From positions 372,001 through 436,000 of the forward strand of contig NZ_CP092712.1 of the NCBI RefSeq assembly GCF_023983475.1: a stretch of DNA of 64,000 bases, written 5' to 3'. How positions within the stretch are numbered: the stretch's first letter is position 1; the number at the start of each line of letters is the position of its first letter. Of this stretch, positions 9,458 through 18,543 are shown one piece after another. The notes under the pieces were generated by a model. It worked only from the letters and a program-made list of their open reading frames with translations, ran no database searches and had not been told where the DNA came from. A program made the translations under genes and the position numbers. Source of the stretch: Aliivibrio fischeri ATCC 7744 = JCM 18803 = DSM 507. Lineage in GTDB: Bacteria > Pseudomonadota > Gammaproteobacteria > Enterobacterales > Vibrionaceae.

Positions 9458-9862
9458 CTAATGCTGCATTAACTCTTTAAACCAATCCCAAACACCAAAA
9501 GAAAAGTTATGGAAAATATCAATTCCTAAGGCCGATTTGATCAGATACAAAGCAAAAACAGCTAGCCCTAATATACAAAAAATGCCGATAGATATAAGAA
9601 AGGTAAGCATTAATAATGCAAAAGGGGATTCTTTACGTAACTGCTGTCGATAATCTCGTCCGAGAAGGAAAACGAAAAAGTAGCGCTTATTAAAAACAGA
9701 AATACTTTTTCTAATATCAACGCGATTATTTGAACCTAACCCCGTCGCAATGATCGCGCGTTCAATGGATTCTTTTTGTTCTTCAGTGAGCTCATCAATG
9801 ACATTCTCATCTAAAGATGAGTAGAAATGCTCAAGTAACTTTTGTTGTTTATGATTGTTCAC
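9458..9862 (-). CDS. Small membrane protein of unknown function, last gene of the polysaccharide operon
   Basis: A 134-aa protein I do not recognise with certainty. Residues 1-80 are charged and helical (LDENVIDELTEEQKESIERAI) and include a basic stretch (FLLGRDYRQQLRKES). Residues 82-116 form one long or two short membrane spans (FALLMLTFLISIGIFCILGLAVF). A short aromatic tail ends in DWFKELMQH. The start codon overlaps the end of the preceding glycosyltransferase gene by 14 bases, so it is co-translated and probably belongs to the same pathway. The N-terminal part recalls small proteins found in other marine gammaproteobacterial polysaccharide clusters that are sometimes labelled, I think wrongly, as shikimate enzymes. 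It has nothing of EPSP synthase. Confidence 0.7.
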   Translation of the reverse strand: MNNHKQQKLLEHFYSSLDENVIDELTEEQKESIERAIIATGLGSNNRVDIRKSISVFNKRYFFVFLLGRDYRQQLRKESPFALLMLTFLISIGIFCILGLAVFALYLIKSALGIDIFHNFSFGVWDWFKELMQH

Positions 9863-10982
9863 TTGATGCCTTCTTAGTTAACGCGTTTTGATATACCGCC
9901 ATAGTTTGAGTCGCTATTTTTTCCCAGTCGTAGTATTCAAGATAGGATGCATAATTGATGTTGCTATATTCATTTTTAGCATGCTGAACGAGTTGTACTG
10001 TTAACTCTTCGGTATTACCAACAGAAAAATATGTATCTGGAGTTAGTTTCACCTCTAAGTTAGCCGGAATATTACTGACAATTGCAGGTAAAGAATAAGA
10101 CATAGCCTCAAGTAGAGCGATAGGCAAGCCTTCATGATATGACGGCATTACAAATGTTTTTGCTTGAGAGAAAATGGCTTGCAGTTCGTCACCTTTTAAA
10201 AAACCAGTAAGAATGACGCCATCAACATCTCTTGCTTGTTGTTTGAGTTTTTCACTATAAGGCGTAGGGTGATCGGTATCGCCCATAATAACCAATGGAA
10301 TATTAAGGTTAGCTTGTTGGTAAGCATTAATGAGGTCATGAAACCCTTTCTCTTCAACAAACCGGCCTACTGCAACAAAGTAACTTCCTGCTGTGAGTGA
10401 AAATTTAGATAGAGTAGAGTCTATTTTTTCTTGCGGCAATTGTGTAGGTAGTTTCACACCATTATAAATAAGGTGAGCATCGTAGCGATTGTATTTTTCT
10501 TTGATGATGTTATTGATTACTTCTGAAATAACAATAACTTCATTTGCGTAAGTAGCCGCTAACTTTTCACCTAATTGAAGAATGCGTTTGGCAAACCCTC
10601 CCCATTTTTGACGGTCATAATCAGGACCATGGTGGGTGAAAACAACTTTTTTTCCTAATAAGCGCAATAAGGGAACAACGAGTCCTGGTCCTATTGCGTG
10701 TACGTGTACAACTTTAGAACCGTCAAATAGTGTGGTTAACGATGCGAGTGTTGAATGAATTATCGCTTCAAGGGATTTTTTCTTAGGAGCCCAAACGGCT
10801 TTAGTTTGAACCCCTTGATATGAGGATATTTTATAGTCCACATAAGGTGAGCGTGCTATTACGCAGATATCATTATTAAATTGACGATGAATTTCAGGAT
10901 AAAGGTGTTGGCAATGAGTTTCTACGCCACCTAATACATTAGGGATGCCTCTAGTGCCAATGACGGTGATTTTTTCTGTCAT
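9849..10982 (-). CDS. Glycosyltransferase family 4
   Basis: A 377-aa cytoplasmic GT-B retaining glycosyltransferase. The N-terminus TVIGTRGIPNVLGGVETHCQ is the glycine-rich acceptor loop typical of the rhamnosyl or DUF1972-like GT4 branch. HVHAIGP and FTHHGPDYDRQKW follow. The donor-binding C-terminal half has YFVAVGRFVEEKGFHDLI and the EX7E motif in MPSYHEGLPIALLEAMSYSLP. It is expected to add one sugar to the lipid-linked repeat unit; donor and linkage cannot be told. It lies four bases after the preceding glycosyltransferase gene in a tightly packed operon. Confidence 0.85.
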   Translation of the reverse strand: MTEKITVIGTRGIPNVLGGVETHCQHLYPEIHRQFNNDICVIARSPYVDYKISSYQGVQTKAVWAPKKKSLEAIIHSTLASLTTLFDGSKVVHVHAIGPGLVVPLLRLLGKKVVFTHHGPDYDRQKWGGFAKRILQLGEKLAATYANEVIVISEVINNIIKEKYNRYDAHLIYNGVKLPTQLPQEKIDSTLSKFSLTAGSYFVAVGRFVEEKGFHDLINAYQQANLNIPLVIMGDTDHPTPYSEKLKQQARDVDGVILTGFLKGDELQAIFSQAKTFVMPSYHEGLPIALLEAMSYSLPAIVSNIPANLEVKLTPDTYFSVGNTEELTVQLVQHAKNEYSNINYASYLEYYDWEKIATQTMAVYQNALTKKASSEQS

Positions 10983-10986
10983 GTTA

Positions 10987-12192
10987 TTATCCTTTCAATA
11001 ATTCTTGATATAGATTTAGTAAATCGTTTTTATGTTTAGTTAGCGTGTACTTACTTAAAAAACGCTCTCTTGCATTTTTTCCCATATCAATGGTTTTTAC
11101 AGGTTCTTTTACCAGTAGATCCAGTTTATCAGCAAGCGCTTGAGCATTACCGGCTTCAAATAAATAGCCGTCAATCTCATCTCTAATTTGTTCTGGTATC
11201 CCACCAATTTTTGAACCAATAACTGGCTTTCCATAAGACATGGCTTCTATCACTGACATCGAGCAGTTTTCATAACACTCTGATGGGACAATCACGGCTT
11301 TAGCTTCTTTAATTAGCGTTAAAAGCTCTCCACCACTTTTAAAACCAAGTAGCTCTGCTGTGGGGTAATTATCTTTTAATTGATTAAATTCAGGACCATC
11401 TCCAACGATTTTTAAGCCAGCTTTCTCTGTCATTAATTGATGAGCTTCTGCTAGCGTAGGAACTCCTTTTTCTTGACTTAAACGCCCAAGATAAAGGTAG
11501 TAACCACTATCTTTTATTCCCTCTAAAGAAACGTTTTCATCAATACCATTAACGATGACTTCAATGCGGTTATGTGGCAGTTTTTGTTGAATGAATCGTC
11601 CTAAAAAGCGACTTGGAGAAACGATAGCATCTAGATATTGATAATTTTTGCTGATTTTTTGATATATCGCTTCTACAGATAATAAAAAGCTTTTACTTAG
11701 AGACCCTTCTTGGCAGCGATACTTAGTCGCATTCCAAACTGAGCCATGAACACAAGCTTCACATGTATGGCCATTGCGGTACATGGTGTAGCTTGGACAA
11801 GCTATTTTAGTATCGTGGGCAGTAAGTACTGTTTTACAGCCAAACTGCTTAGCTACTTTAATAATTGATGGTGTGAGCTGATGATAGATATTATGAAAAT
11901 GCACCAAGTCGGGCTTTTCTTGTTCTAATAGAGCCTGCAACTTTTCACATGCTTGTCGGTTATGAATGAAATTCATAGCTGTTGCTAGTTTATCTTTTAT
12001 GGTCTGCTTCTGATAATAATCGACATTTTGAACAAAAAACTCAGAGTATTCTGATTCAATATTTTTCTCATGCTGCATCGAGAACTCAACAATTTTTACT
12101 CCTTCAGAAAGGAGCATATCTCGTTCTTGGAAGTAAACCGTTTCTGCGCCACCTTTCATAAAAAAGAATTTATTAACTAATAGAATTTTCAT
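10987..12192 (-). CDS. Glycosyltransferase family 4
   Basis: A 401-aa GT4 enzyme. The acceptor domain starts ILLVNKFFFMKGGAETVYF, and VHFHNIYHQLTPSI and LTAHDTKIACP follow. A four-cysteine cluster typical of some GT4 enzymes (C-P-S ... HTCEACVHG ... KYRCQEGS) lies near residues 130-165. The donor domain has YYLYLGRLSQEKGV and the EX7E region VPSECYENCSMSVIEAMSYGKPVIGS. The start codon overlaps the stop of the GT2 gene upstream by four bases, which points to coupled translation. It should add one residue to the repeat unit; specificity is not readable. Confidence 0.85.
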   Translation of the reverse strand: MKILLVNKFFFMKGGAETVYFQERDMLLSEGVKIVEFSMQHEKNIESEYSEFFVQNVDYYQKQTIKDKLATAMNFIHNRQACEKLQALLEQEKPDLVHFHNIYHQLTPSIIKVAKQFGCKTVLTAHDTKIACPSYTMYRNGHTCEACVHGSVWNATKYRCQEGSLSKSFLLSVEAIYQKISKNYQYLDAIVSPSRFLGRFIQQKLPHNRIEVIVNGIDENVSLEGIKDSGYYLYLGRLSQEKGVPTLAEAHQLMTEKAGLKIVGDGPEFNQLKDNYPTAELLGFKSGGELLTLIKEAKAVIVPSECYENCSMSVIEAMSYGKPVIGSKIGGIPEQIRDEIDGYLFEAGNAQALADKLDLLVKEPVKTIDMGKNARERFLSKYTLTKHKNDLLNLYQELLKG

Positions 12193-13187
12193 TTTTTACC
12201 CTCGTTAATAACGGTATGTGGTGGTGGTGTTTTTGGGTCTTTTAAAGGGATAAATAATCCTCTAATTAATCCTGCTGCAAAGACTGAAAGATTTAATACG
12301 CTTTGAAGGGCATCTCTGATAGAGCGATTTTTTAGTGTTTTTAATCCGAGGAAAGCGAATAAAGGTAAGGAAGTCGCTCCAATTAACATCGGATTAAACG
12401 AAAATAGTGAGGCGAATAGAATAAATAAATAAACAGCAAAGATAGCTTCATTCTTAATGGTTTTTAGAGCATGTGAAAATAATGGCGTCCCAAAAGCGCC
12501 TTTCACTAATTCTCCTGGAGCAAAAAGGTAACCGCCTTTCCAGCGATGTTTCATTAATGCTAATGATGACATGGTATATGATGTATGGAAAAAATAAGGA
12601 ACATCAAGTCGATGTAATTTATATCCTGCGTGAGTTAAACGCATTCCAAGCTCTGATTCTTCATAAGCATGAAGGTTGCGATTGGTTAAATACCCAATCT
12701 CATCAATGGCCGTTTTTCGATAAAGACCGCCACCACCTAAATGTGAGCAATCACCGATAGGATAAATTTGATGCAGGCGCTGTTTACGAGATTTAAACTC
12801 ATAACTATCAACATCATCCATTTCTACAGAACCGGCAACACCTGCATATTGAGTGTTTTCAAGTAAGAAGGAGACACCTTGTTTAATAAATCCTGATTCC
12901 AATTCCATATCACCATCAAGAAGTAGCAGGAAATCACCTTCACTATAAAGGTAACCAAGTTGATGTCCTACACCGCAACAACGATCTTCTGGTTCAGTAA
13001 GAGAAACAACCGTTACGTTCATTTTGGTGGCGATATCTTGAGTGTTGTCGGTAGACAAACTATCCGCAACAATAATTTTATGAGGGAATACCCCCATATT
13101 TTTTTTGATACTGGAGATAGTTTTCTCTATGCCTGCTTCTTCATTATAAGTCTTGATAATGACTGAGATAAATGGAAGTTTAGTCAT
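12189..13187 (-). CDS. Glycosyltransferase family 2, membrane-anchored
   Basis: A 332-aa inverting GT-A enzyme. The N-terminus ISVIIKTYNEEAGIEKTISSI and VADSLSTDNTQDIA is the GT2 nucleotide fold. LLLLDGDMELE is the DXD metal motif (about residues 90-100), and HAYEESELGMRL supplies the catalytic ED region. The C-terminal part has hydrophobic spans (AVYLFILFASLF and LSVFAAGLIRGLFI), so it probably works at the inner face of the inner membrane. It overlaps the Wzy gene upstream by eight bases and the next GT4 gene by four. Confidence 0.85.
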   Translation of the reverse strand: MTKLPFISVIIKTYNEEAGIEKTISSIKKNMGVFPHKIIVADSLSTDNTQDIATKMNVTVVSLTEPEDRCCGVGHQLGYLYSEGDFLLLLDGDMELESGFIKQGVSFLLENTQYAGVAGSVEMDDVDSYEFKSRKQRLHQIYPIGDCSHLGGGGLYRKTAIDEIGYLTNRNLHAYEESELGMRLTHAGYKLHRLDVPYFFHTSYTMSSLALMKHRWKGGYLFAPGELVKGAFGTPLFSHALKTIKNEAIFAVYLFILFASLFSFNPMLIGATSLPLFAFLGLKTLKNRSIRDALQSVLNLSVFAAGLIRGLFIPLKDPKTPPPHTVINEGKK

Positions 13188-14559
13188 GGTTTTCTGCCGC
13201 CGTGATCAGTGATTTTCGGATCACTAGGTTTGAGCCTAATGATAAGTAAAAAAGAAATTGAAGCATGGGAACAAGCATCAATATTTGACTATATGGAAGG
13301 CTTAATAAACACCCGATGGCAAATGCATTAAATGCTGGCGGGTAGCTCATTAACCTGATGTCTTCTTTGGCTACATCCTTGCGATTAAATAAGGGAGTAG
13401 GTTTACAGACCTTAAGGATATAGATTGTCATTGAAATGAAAAAAAGCGTACCTATGATGCCTAATTCCCACAAAAGAACACTGAGAGCTGTTGAATCGAG
13501 AATGACATTAAAAACCACATTTAAAAAACCGGGAGCTACAGCACTACCGTGGTTGGTGGTATTTAACCCATAACCAAATAATGTACTTGGTAAACCGAAT
13601 AAATCGTTATGCTCTAACCAAAAGAAAATAGTGGTCATTCGGCCTAGCTCACCTGATGGCATGATGTAGTTGGGATCAAAAATATATTCTAATGAATCAA
13701 TAAATATATCTAACGGTCCTTTGGTTGGGTCACTACCAAAAGCCGATGAGTAAGAGAGAGAAAGCAGTAAGATAGCGATACTCATAAGTAGTAGCATGCC
13801 ACTCACAATAGCTAAGATAATTTTAATATCATAACTTTTCATTCCCTTAATATAACTTGGAGAAAGCCATACATAAGCCAGTAGAATTGGGGAGAGTAAA
13901 ATGACAAATTTAATCTCACCTAAAATACAGAGAGTAAAGGCGGCACCAATATGTAAAATCGTCGATTTTATTGTTGTTAAACCATGCTTATATTCTGAAA
14001 GTTTTAATAGCATTATTAATAAACAGAATAATCCCATCGCAGCGGTATTCCCTCCACCCATAGGGTCGCCACCAAAGGTTCCTACGACGGAATCCCACTT
14101 TTCAAACTCACCTTCAGATGCAACCCGTTGGGGTAAAATAACAAACACTTGATATAAGACGACGGGAAATTGAGCATAGAAAATCCAATAGAGTGTTTTC
14201 GTTACTCGGTAGATTTGTGATTCACGACAAAATCGAAGTAATAAACAAAACAGTATTAATGAGAGTGCAAGTTCATTCTTTAGACCAACGATTGTTATCG
14301 TAACTCCGTTTTGTAAGTAAGTACTAACTAAGGCTATACCAAAAAAACCAAGAAAGAGTATCAATATGATCATTTCTTTATGGTCTAAATTCAGGGGAGA
14401 ATAACGAACTTGTAGTAATAATAACCCCGTCATGGCGAAAGCGAGCAAAAACGGTAGCCATAAAACAGCAGAAACACCTGTAAAATATTGTGTCGAGCCG
14501 CAAAAAATAAGAGTAAATATGGCGTAGATTTGAAGATATAAGCCCGTGTTCATTTTCAT
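13180..14559 (-). CDS. Wzy-type polysaccharide polymerase (predicted)
   Basis: A 459-aa integral membrane protein with about eleven hydrophobic segments and one larger loop around residues 290-360 (DYIFD/NYIMPSGELGRMTTIFFWLEHND ... GYGLNTTNHGSA), the usual O-antigen-polymerase pattern. Wzy joins repeat units on the periplasmic side. Sequence identity among Wzy proteins is low, so the call rests on topology and on position between a Wzx-like flippase and glycosyltransferases. It starts two bases after the Wzx stop and overlaps the GT2 gene. A second ATG two codons in is an equally possible start. Confidence 0.75.
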   Translation of the reverse strand: MKMNTGLYLQIYAIFTLIFCGSTQYFTGVSAVLWLPFLLAFAMTGLLLLQVRYSPLNLDHKEMIILILFLGFFGIALVSTYLQNGVTITIVGLKNELALSLILFCLLLRFCRESQIYRVTKTLYWIFYAQFPVVLYQVFVILPQRVASEGEFEKWDSVVGTFGGDPMGGGNTAAMGLFCLLIMLLKLSEYKHGLTTIKSTILHIGAAFTLCILGEIKFVILLSPILLAYVWLSPSYIKGMKSYDIKIILAIVSGMLLLMSIAILLLSLSYSSAFGSDPTKGPLDIFIDSLEYIFDPNYIMPSGELGRMTTIFFWLEHNDLFGLPSTLFGYGLNTTNHGSAVAPGFLNVVFNVILDSTALSVLLWELGIIGTLFFISMTIYILKVCKPTPLFNRKDVAKEDIRLMSYPPAFNAFAIGCLLSLPYSQILMLVPMLQFLFYLSLGSNLVIRKSLITAAENHD

Positions 14560-14561
14560 TA

Positions 14562-15767
14562 TTAAGCATCTTCCTTAGCTAAAAGGTGTGCTCTTTTGTT
14601 TACTTTTAAATAAATAAAGGCGTAACGAATAAAGGATAAGACCGCAAATAATAAAACAGAATAAGCGTAATCTTTGTGGAAGTAAGGAAATACAACAAAA
14701 GCGAGCACGATTACTAGTAATTGCTCAATTTGAATGCGAAGGAAATATTTTGGTGAACCAAATACCAATTCAATCACTGTTAGAGGACACACTGCCAGTG
14801 CCGGTAATAAATAAGGAAGCATATAGCGAGAGGTTGGTACCGAGCTTAGCCATTCATCATTAAAACCTAATTGCATGATTAAAGGATAAAAAATTAATAC
14901 ACCAGCGGTCGCGATTAAACCTAATACCAATAACATTAAGCGAACTTTTTTAAACTCTTGAAAATTGAAGGTGTTATTTCGAAAATCAATGGACCACTTA
15001 GAAAAAATAGAGTTTCTGACCGCATTACCAACAATGGTCACTGGAGCCAAACAAAAGCGATTAACAACAGCAAAATAGCCAGCGGTTAATGGAGAAAACC
15101 AAAAGTTAATTAATAGTGTCGGTAGGTTATTGTTGGCCATCGCAAGTACTTCTGCACTCCCAATCCCTGATAAATGAGCTCGGTTTTCTTTAATAAATGC
15201 TAAATTATTTGAAAGCGAAAAGTGAGATATTGAAATTTGAGTAAATGAGACTGAATAGGTTAGCCATGCACAGATAAGGAATAATAATCCGGCTGCCCAA
15301 CAAAAATAGAATAACTCGATATTCGGAGTAAGGAATATAGCGCCGATAACCAATAATGAAACAGAGATTCGTTGGAAGGCTAATAAACGGATATTTTCTA
15401 CGCGTAGCAATAAGTTTTCAGATACAAGAATCCAAGCATGACAAAGCGTTAGAACATAGAGTATGTATCCATTTTGCTCAAAAAATAGCGTCATGATGTA
15501 GCTGTAAGGAAGAGCAATAAGCATACTTTGAAGTAACGAGAATACGATATTTTGCGATAAAGTATGGTCATTTTGCTTTGGTAACAATAACTGTGATGCA
15601 AAAGTACAAATTTGAGCCCCAATTAAAACAATACTGTACACAAGTGCGTAAATGCCGACCTGTGACATATTGTATTTATGAGATATCAGCCAAATTGAAA
15701 CTGCACCAATGATCTGAGAAATCACTGATGCTCCTGCTATTGTAGTAATACTTTTTAGCAAGCTCAT
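14562..15767 (-). CDS. Wzx-type polysaccharide flippase (MOP superfamily)
   Basis: A 401-aa protein with about twelve membrane spans. The N-terminus SITTIAGASVISQIIGAVSIWLISHKY has the pattern of oligosaccharide flippases of the MOP/PST family. It should move undecaprenyl-linked repeat units across the inner membrane for Wzy. It lies four bases after the co-polymerase gene in the same operon. The length fits Wzx (about 400-480 aa) and there is no sign of truncation. Confidence 0.8.
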   Translation of the reverse strand: MSLLKSITTIAGASVISQIIGAVSIWLISHKYNMSQVGIYALVYSIVLIGAQICTFASQLLLPKQNDHTLSQNIVFSLLQSMLIALPYSYIMTLFFEQNGYILYVLTLCHAWILVSENLLLRVENIRLLAFQRISVSLLVIGAIFLTPNIELFYFCWAAGLLFLICAWLTYSVSFTQISISHFSLSNNLAFIKENRAHLSGIGSAEVLAMANNNLPTLLINFWFSPLTAGYFAVVNRFCLAPVTIVGNAVRNSIFSKWSIDFRNNTFNFQEFKKVRLMLLVLGLIATAGVLIFYPLIMQLGFNDEWLSSVPTSRYMLPYLLPALAVCPLTVIELVFGSPKYFLRIQIEQLLVIVLAFVVFPYFHKDYAYSVLLFAVLSFIRYAFIYLKVNKRAHLLAKEDA

Positions 15768-15771
15768 ATTA

Positions 15772-17952
15772 TTAACCTAAAACGTCATCATTTTGGTGGA
15801 TTAATTGTTGCTTGGCTTCTTCTGTTTCTAATTCGTCGTTTTGAACATCAGTAAGTATTACACCCATAATTGGTGTTTGAACTTGTCTAACTTTTTCAAT
15901 GTTAGCAAGGATATGATTAGCACTTAGTTCACCTGCTTGCACAGTGTAAATTACACCGGATAGATGGCGAGCGATTAGTTGAGCATCTTTGCTTTCTGTC
16001 ATTGCTGGTAAATTAACGATAACTTGTTCAAATTGCTTGCTTAACTCTTTTAGTTGGTTACTTAGCTCTTCTGAAGCTAAGGTGATTAATGGTGTTTCTG
16101 TTAATGTGCCACGAGGTAAAAATGTTAAGTTATTTTCAATTTTTATTAGACAATCGTTGATTGGGTGTTTTTGTTCTAATGCCTCTGCTACACCCATTAC
16201 TGTGGATGTTGGGACCGTTTCGAAATCATCACTATTCTCTGCTTTTTTAGTATCAACCTCGTTTTCTTTCTGCATTAGGATTGCTTCAGTTAACGAAATT
16301 TCCTTTCTATAATCTAAATCAATAAGTAAGGTTGAGCGGTCTTGTGAGAATGAATATGCAAGTAGATAGCTATTTAGTTCATTGCTTTCAGTCGATTCAG
16401 TTGATGCTAAACCAATGATAGGCCAAGGCTTATCATCTAAAAGAATGGTTGTACGAATAGCATGAACAGTTTCTGCTGAATAACTATTTTTAAAGAAGTT
16501 TTTAGTAAATAAAGCCAACTCATCAATATAATTTAGACTGATTAGCTCCCCTATACCTTGTAAGCCTAAGCGAGTATTAACTTGAGTTAAATTATTGATT
16601 GATTTGTTTAATGCTGATTTTATGATGATAAATAGAAGACTAAAAATGATCGTCATAGCACAAACCATAATTAACAAGAGTGCTTTATTAGGTTTGCTTG
16701 GTTTGTGAGGTGGTGTAGCAGCATCAAGTAAACGAGCAACCGGTTCACGATATAAAACGGTTAGTTCTTGTTCTTTGCTGCGTAAAAATATTTTTTCATA
16801 CAGTTCTTGAGTTTTATCAAGATCTACTTTCATTGTATTATAAGTATCTTTTTTTGCTGCTAATGCAGTGAAATCTTTTTTCTGCTCAGCAAGTAAAGCT
16901 CTGTATTTGTTTTCTCTCTCAATCGCAGCTTGATATTCTTTGTATAATCCTGTTTTAAGTTCTTTTAAAAGAGCAGTTGTTTGGAGTTCAATCGCTTTTA
17001 TTTGAGCGTTAGCTTCTAATATTTGACGGTTTTTAGGACCATACATTTTTTGAAGATCGAATAAGGTGCGTTTTGCTTGAATTAACGCAATTCTAAGATC
17101 TTGTAATTGAGCATGGTTAGAAATACTTGGTAAAGTAGCAACGTCTTCTAGAGGGTAGCCGAGAGCTTCGCTTATTGTGTTGTAATTAGCTTTGGCAGTG
17201 ATTCGTTTTTCTTTGGCCGTTGCAAGTCGATCGTTAACTAACGCTAATTGTTCTGTTTCAAAACCATCAACACCTTGATAGGTAAGTAATCCATTATCTG
17301 ACAAGAACTTATCAATATCGGCTTTCTGTTGTTTAATTTTCTCTTTTAGCTCACTCATACGAGTGTTATTCCACTGTTGAGCTTGTTGAGTTTTTTCTAT
17401 TTTTCTTTGTTCTTGTTGCTCGATATAGCTTTCAACGACAGCATTAGCAACTAATGCTGACATATCGGAGTCTTTAGATTCATAAGAAACATGAACTAAT
17501 TGGCTAAAACGTACTGGAGAGATAGAGAGCTTTTTCTTGATTGCTTTTACTATTGAATAGAGTTGCTCTTCTTCAGATTGAGGGATATTTTCGTCTTTAT
17601 CCTCAGCTTCAAAGATTGGACTATTAATAAGATCTAATTTTTTAGCGGCTGCTTCAATAACGGTTTTTGATTGAAGTAATTCCGCTTGAGTTGGGTAGTA
17701 TTCAGCTTGAGTTGCATCAAAGTCTTCTACTTGATCAATTGGAGTGGAGTTATCTGTTTTAGCTTTTAAAACGATAGTTGCCGTTGCTGTATATTGAGGT
17801 GTCATTCCGTTAATTAACGGAAATGCAGCCAATGTTATAGCCAAAACAACGAGTAGCACGCGCAGACGATATTTTTTAAACTCTTTTAAAAAGTTCGAAA
17901 AATCGATTGTACTTTCTAGCTTTTTGCCATTTTCAATAATTGATAGTGCCAT
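15772..17952 (-). CDS. Wzc/GumC-like polysaccharide co-polymerase with degenerate kinase domain
   Basis: A 726-aa inner-membrane chain-length and export protein. After a cytoplasmic start, TM1 (RVLLVVLAITLAAFPLI, about residues 31-50) leads to a Wzz-like periplasmic domain with long coiled coils (about 185-400). A proline-rich TM2 region follows (PPHKPSKPNKALLLIMVCAMTIIFSLLFIII, about 410-445). The C-terminal cytoplasmic domain has the bacterial tyrosine-kinase fold, with a Walker A' like segment STLLIDLDYRKE. The Walker A loop reads STESTESNELNS and lacks the GKT/S lysine, Walker B reads VIVNLPAM without the aspartate, and there is no C-terminal tyrosine cluster. It is probably structural only. 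The OPX gene precedes it by three bases. Confidence 0.85.
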   Translation of the reverse strand: MALSIIENGKKLESTIDFSNFLKEFKKYRLRVLLVVLAITLAAFPLINGMTPQYTATATIVLKAKTDNSTPIDQVEDFDATQAEYYPTQAELLQSKTVIEAAAKKLDLINSPIFEAEDKDENIPQSEEEQLYSIVKAIKKKLSISPVRFSQLVHVSYESKDSDMSALVANAVVESYIEQQEQRKIEKTQQAQQWNNTRMSELKEKIKQQKADIDKFLSDNGLLTYQGVDGFETEQLALVNDRLATAKEKRITAKANYNTISEALGYPLEDVATLPSISNHAQLQDLRIALIQAKRTLFDLQKMYGPKNRQILEANAQIKAIELQTTALLKELKTGLYKEYQAAIERENKYRALLAEQKKDFTALAAKKDTYNTMKVDLDKTQELYEKIFLRSKEQELTVLYREPVARLLDAATPPHKPSKPNKALLLIMVCAMTIIFSLLFIIIKSALNKSINNLTQVNTRLGLQGIGELISLNYIDELALFTKNFFKNSYSAETVHAIRTTILLDDKPWPIIGLASTESTESNELNSYLLAYSFSQDRSTLLIDLDYRKEISLTEAILMQKENEVDTKKAENSDDFETVPTSTVMGVAEALEQKHPINDCLIKIENNLTFLPRGTLTETPLITLASEELSNQLKELSKQFEQVIVNLPAMTESKDAQLIARHLSGVIYTVQAGELSANHILANIEKVRQVQTPIMGVILTDVQNDELETEEAKQQLIHQNDDVLG

Positions 17953-17955
17953 AAT

Positions 17956-18543
17956 TTAGAAAAAACTCTGTTCAATGATAACTACATCGCCCGGACCTAC
18001 AGGGTAGGTTGGAGCCACATCTTCGATTAACTCATTTGTTGCTGCTGAGCGTACGTTTATAGAATCTCGATCTGATCTATCTGTGAAGCCACCAGCCATA
18101 GCAATAGCTTGCTCAACAGTTAAACCAGGCTGAAATTCGTATCCATTTGGATTTGCCACTTCACCACTGATAAAGAACTTGCGAAATGCTTCAATACTGA
18201 CGGTTACCATTGGTTGTAGAATATAGCCGTCAGCTAATCTTGCTTCGATATCTTCTTCAATTTGCGTAGGGGTTCTACCTGATAGTTTTATTTCACCAAG
18301 ATAAGGGAAATTAACATAGCCTCCACGGTGTATTTTTAGGCGAGTTGTCATTTCTGGTTCTTTGAAAACTGAAATTTGAATAGTGTCCCCAGCACCTAAA
18401 ATATAACCAAGATCTTCTTTCGGTTGGGATTGTTCAGCTTTTGCTTTTTCTTGTGTATCAGAAGGCGTGTCTTGAGCTTCAGATGCAAATGCATTAGAAA
18501 CAAAAGATAGAAATAGGCAAAAAGAAATAAATAAGGGTTTCAT
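17956..18543 (-). CDS. Short polysaccharide export protein (OPX family, Wza/GumB-like)
   Basis: A 195-aa exported protein. A signal peptide (residues 1 to about 20, ending NAFA-SEA) has no lipobox cysteine. The Poly_export domain starts at YILGAGDTIQISVFKEPEMTTRLKIHRGGYVNFPYLGEI, and one SLBB domain follows (KFFISGEVANPNGYEFQPGLTVEQAIAMAGGF). The protein stops soon after, so it lacks the second SLBB repeats and the C-terminal amphipathic helix by which Wza (about 380 aa) crosses the outer membrane. It resembles short GumB-like OPX proteins that need a separate beta-barrel. The next gene upstream encodes just such a barrel and ends one base before this start codon. Confidence 0.88.
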   Translation of the reverse strand: MKPLFISFCLFLSFVSNAFASEAQDTPSDTQEKAKAEQSQPKEDLGYILGAGDTIQISVFKEPEMTTRLKIHRGGYVNFPYLGEIKLSGRTPTQIEEDIEARLADGYILQPMVTVSIEAFRKFFISGEVANPNGYEFQPGLTVEQAIAMAGGFTDRSDRDSINVRSAATNELIEDVAPTYPVGPGDVVIIEQSFF

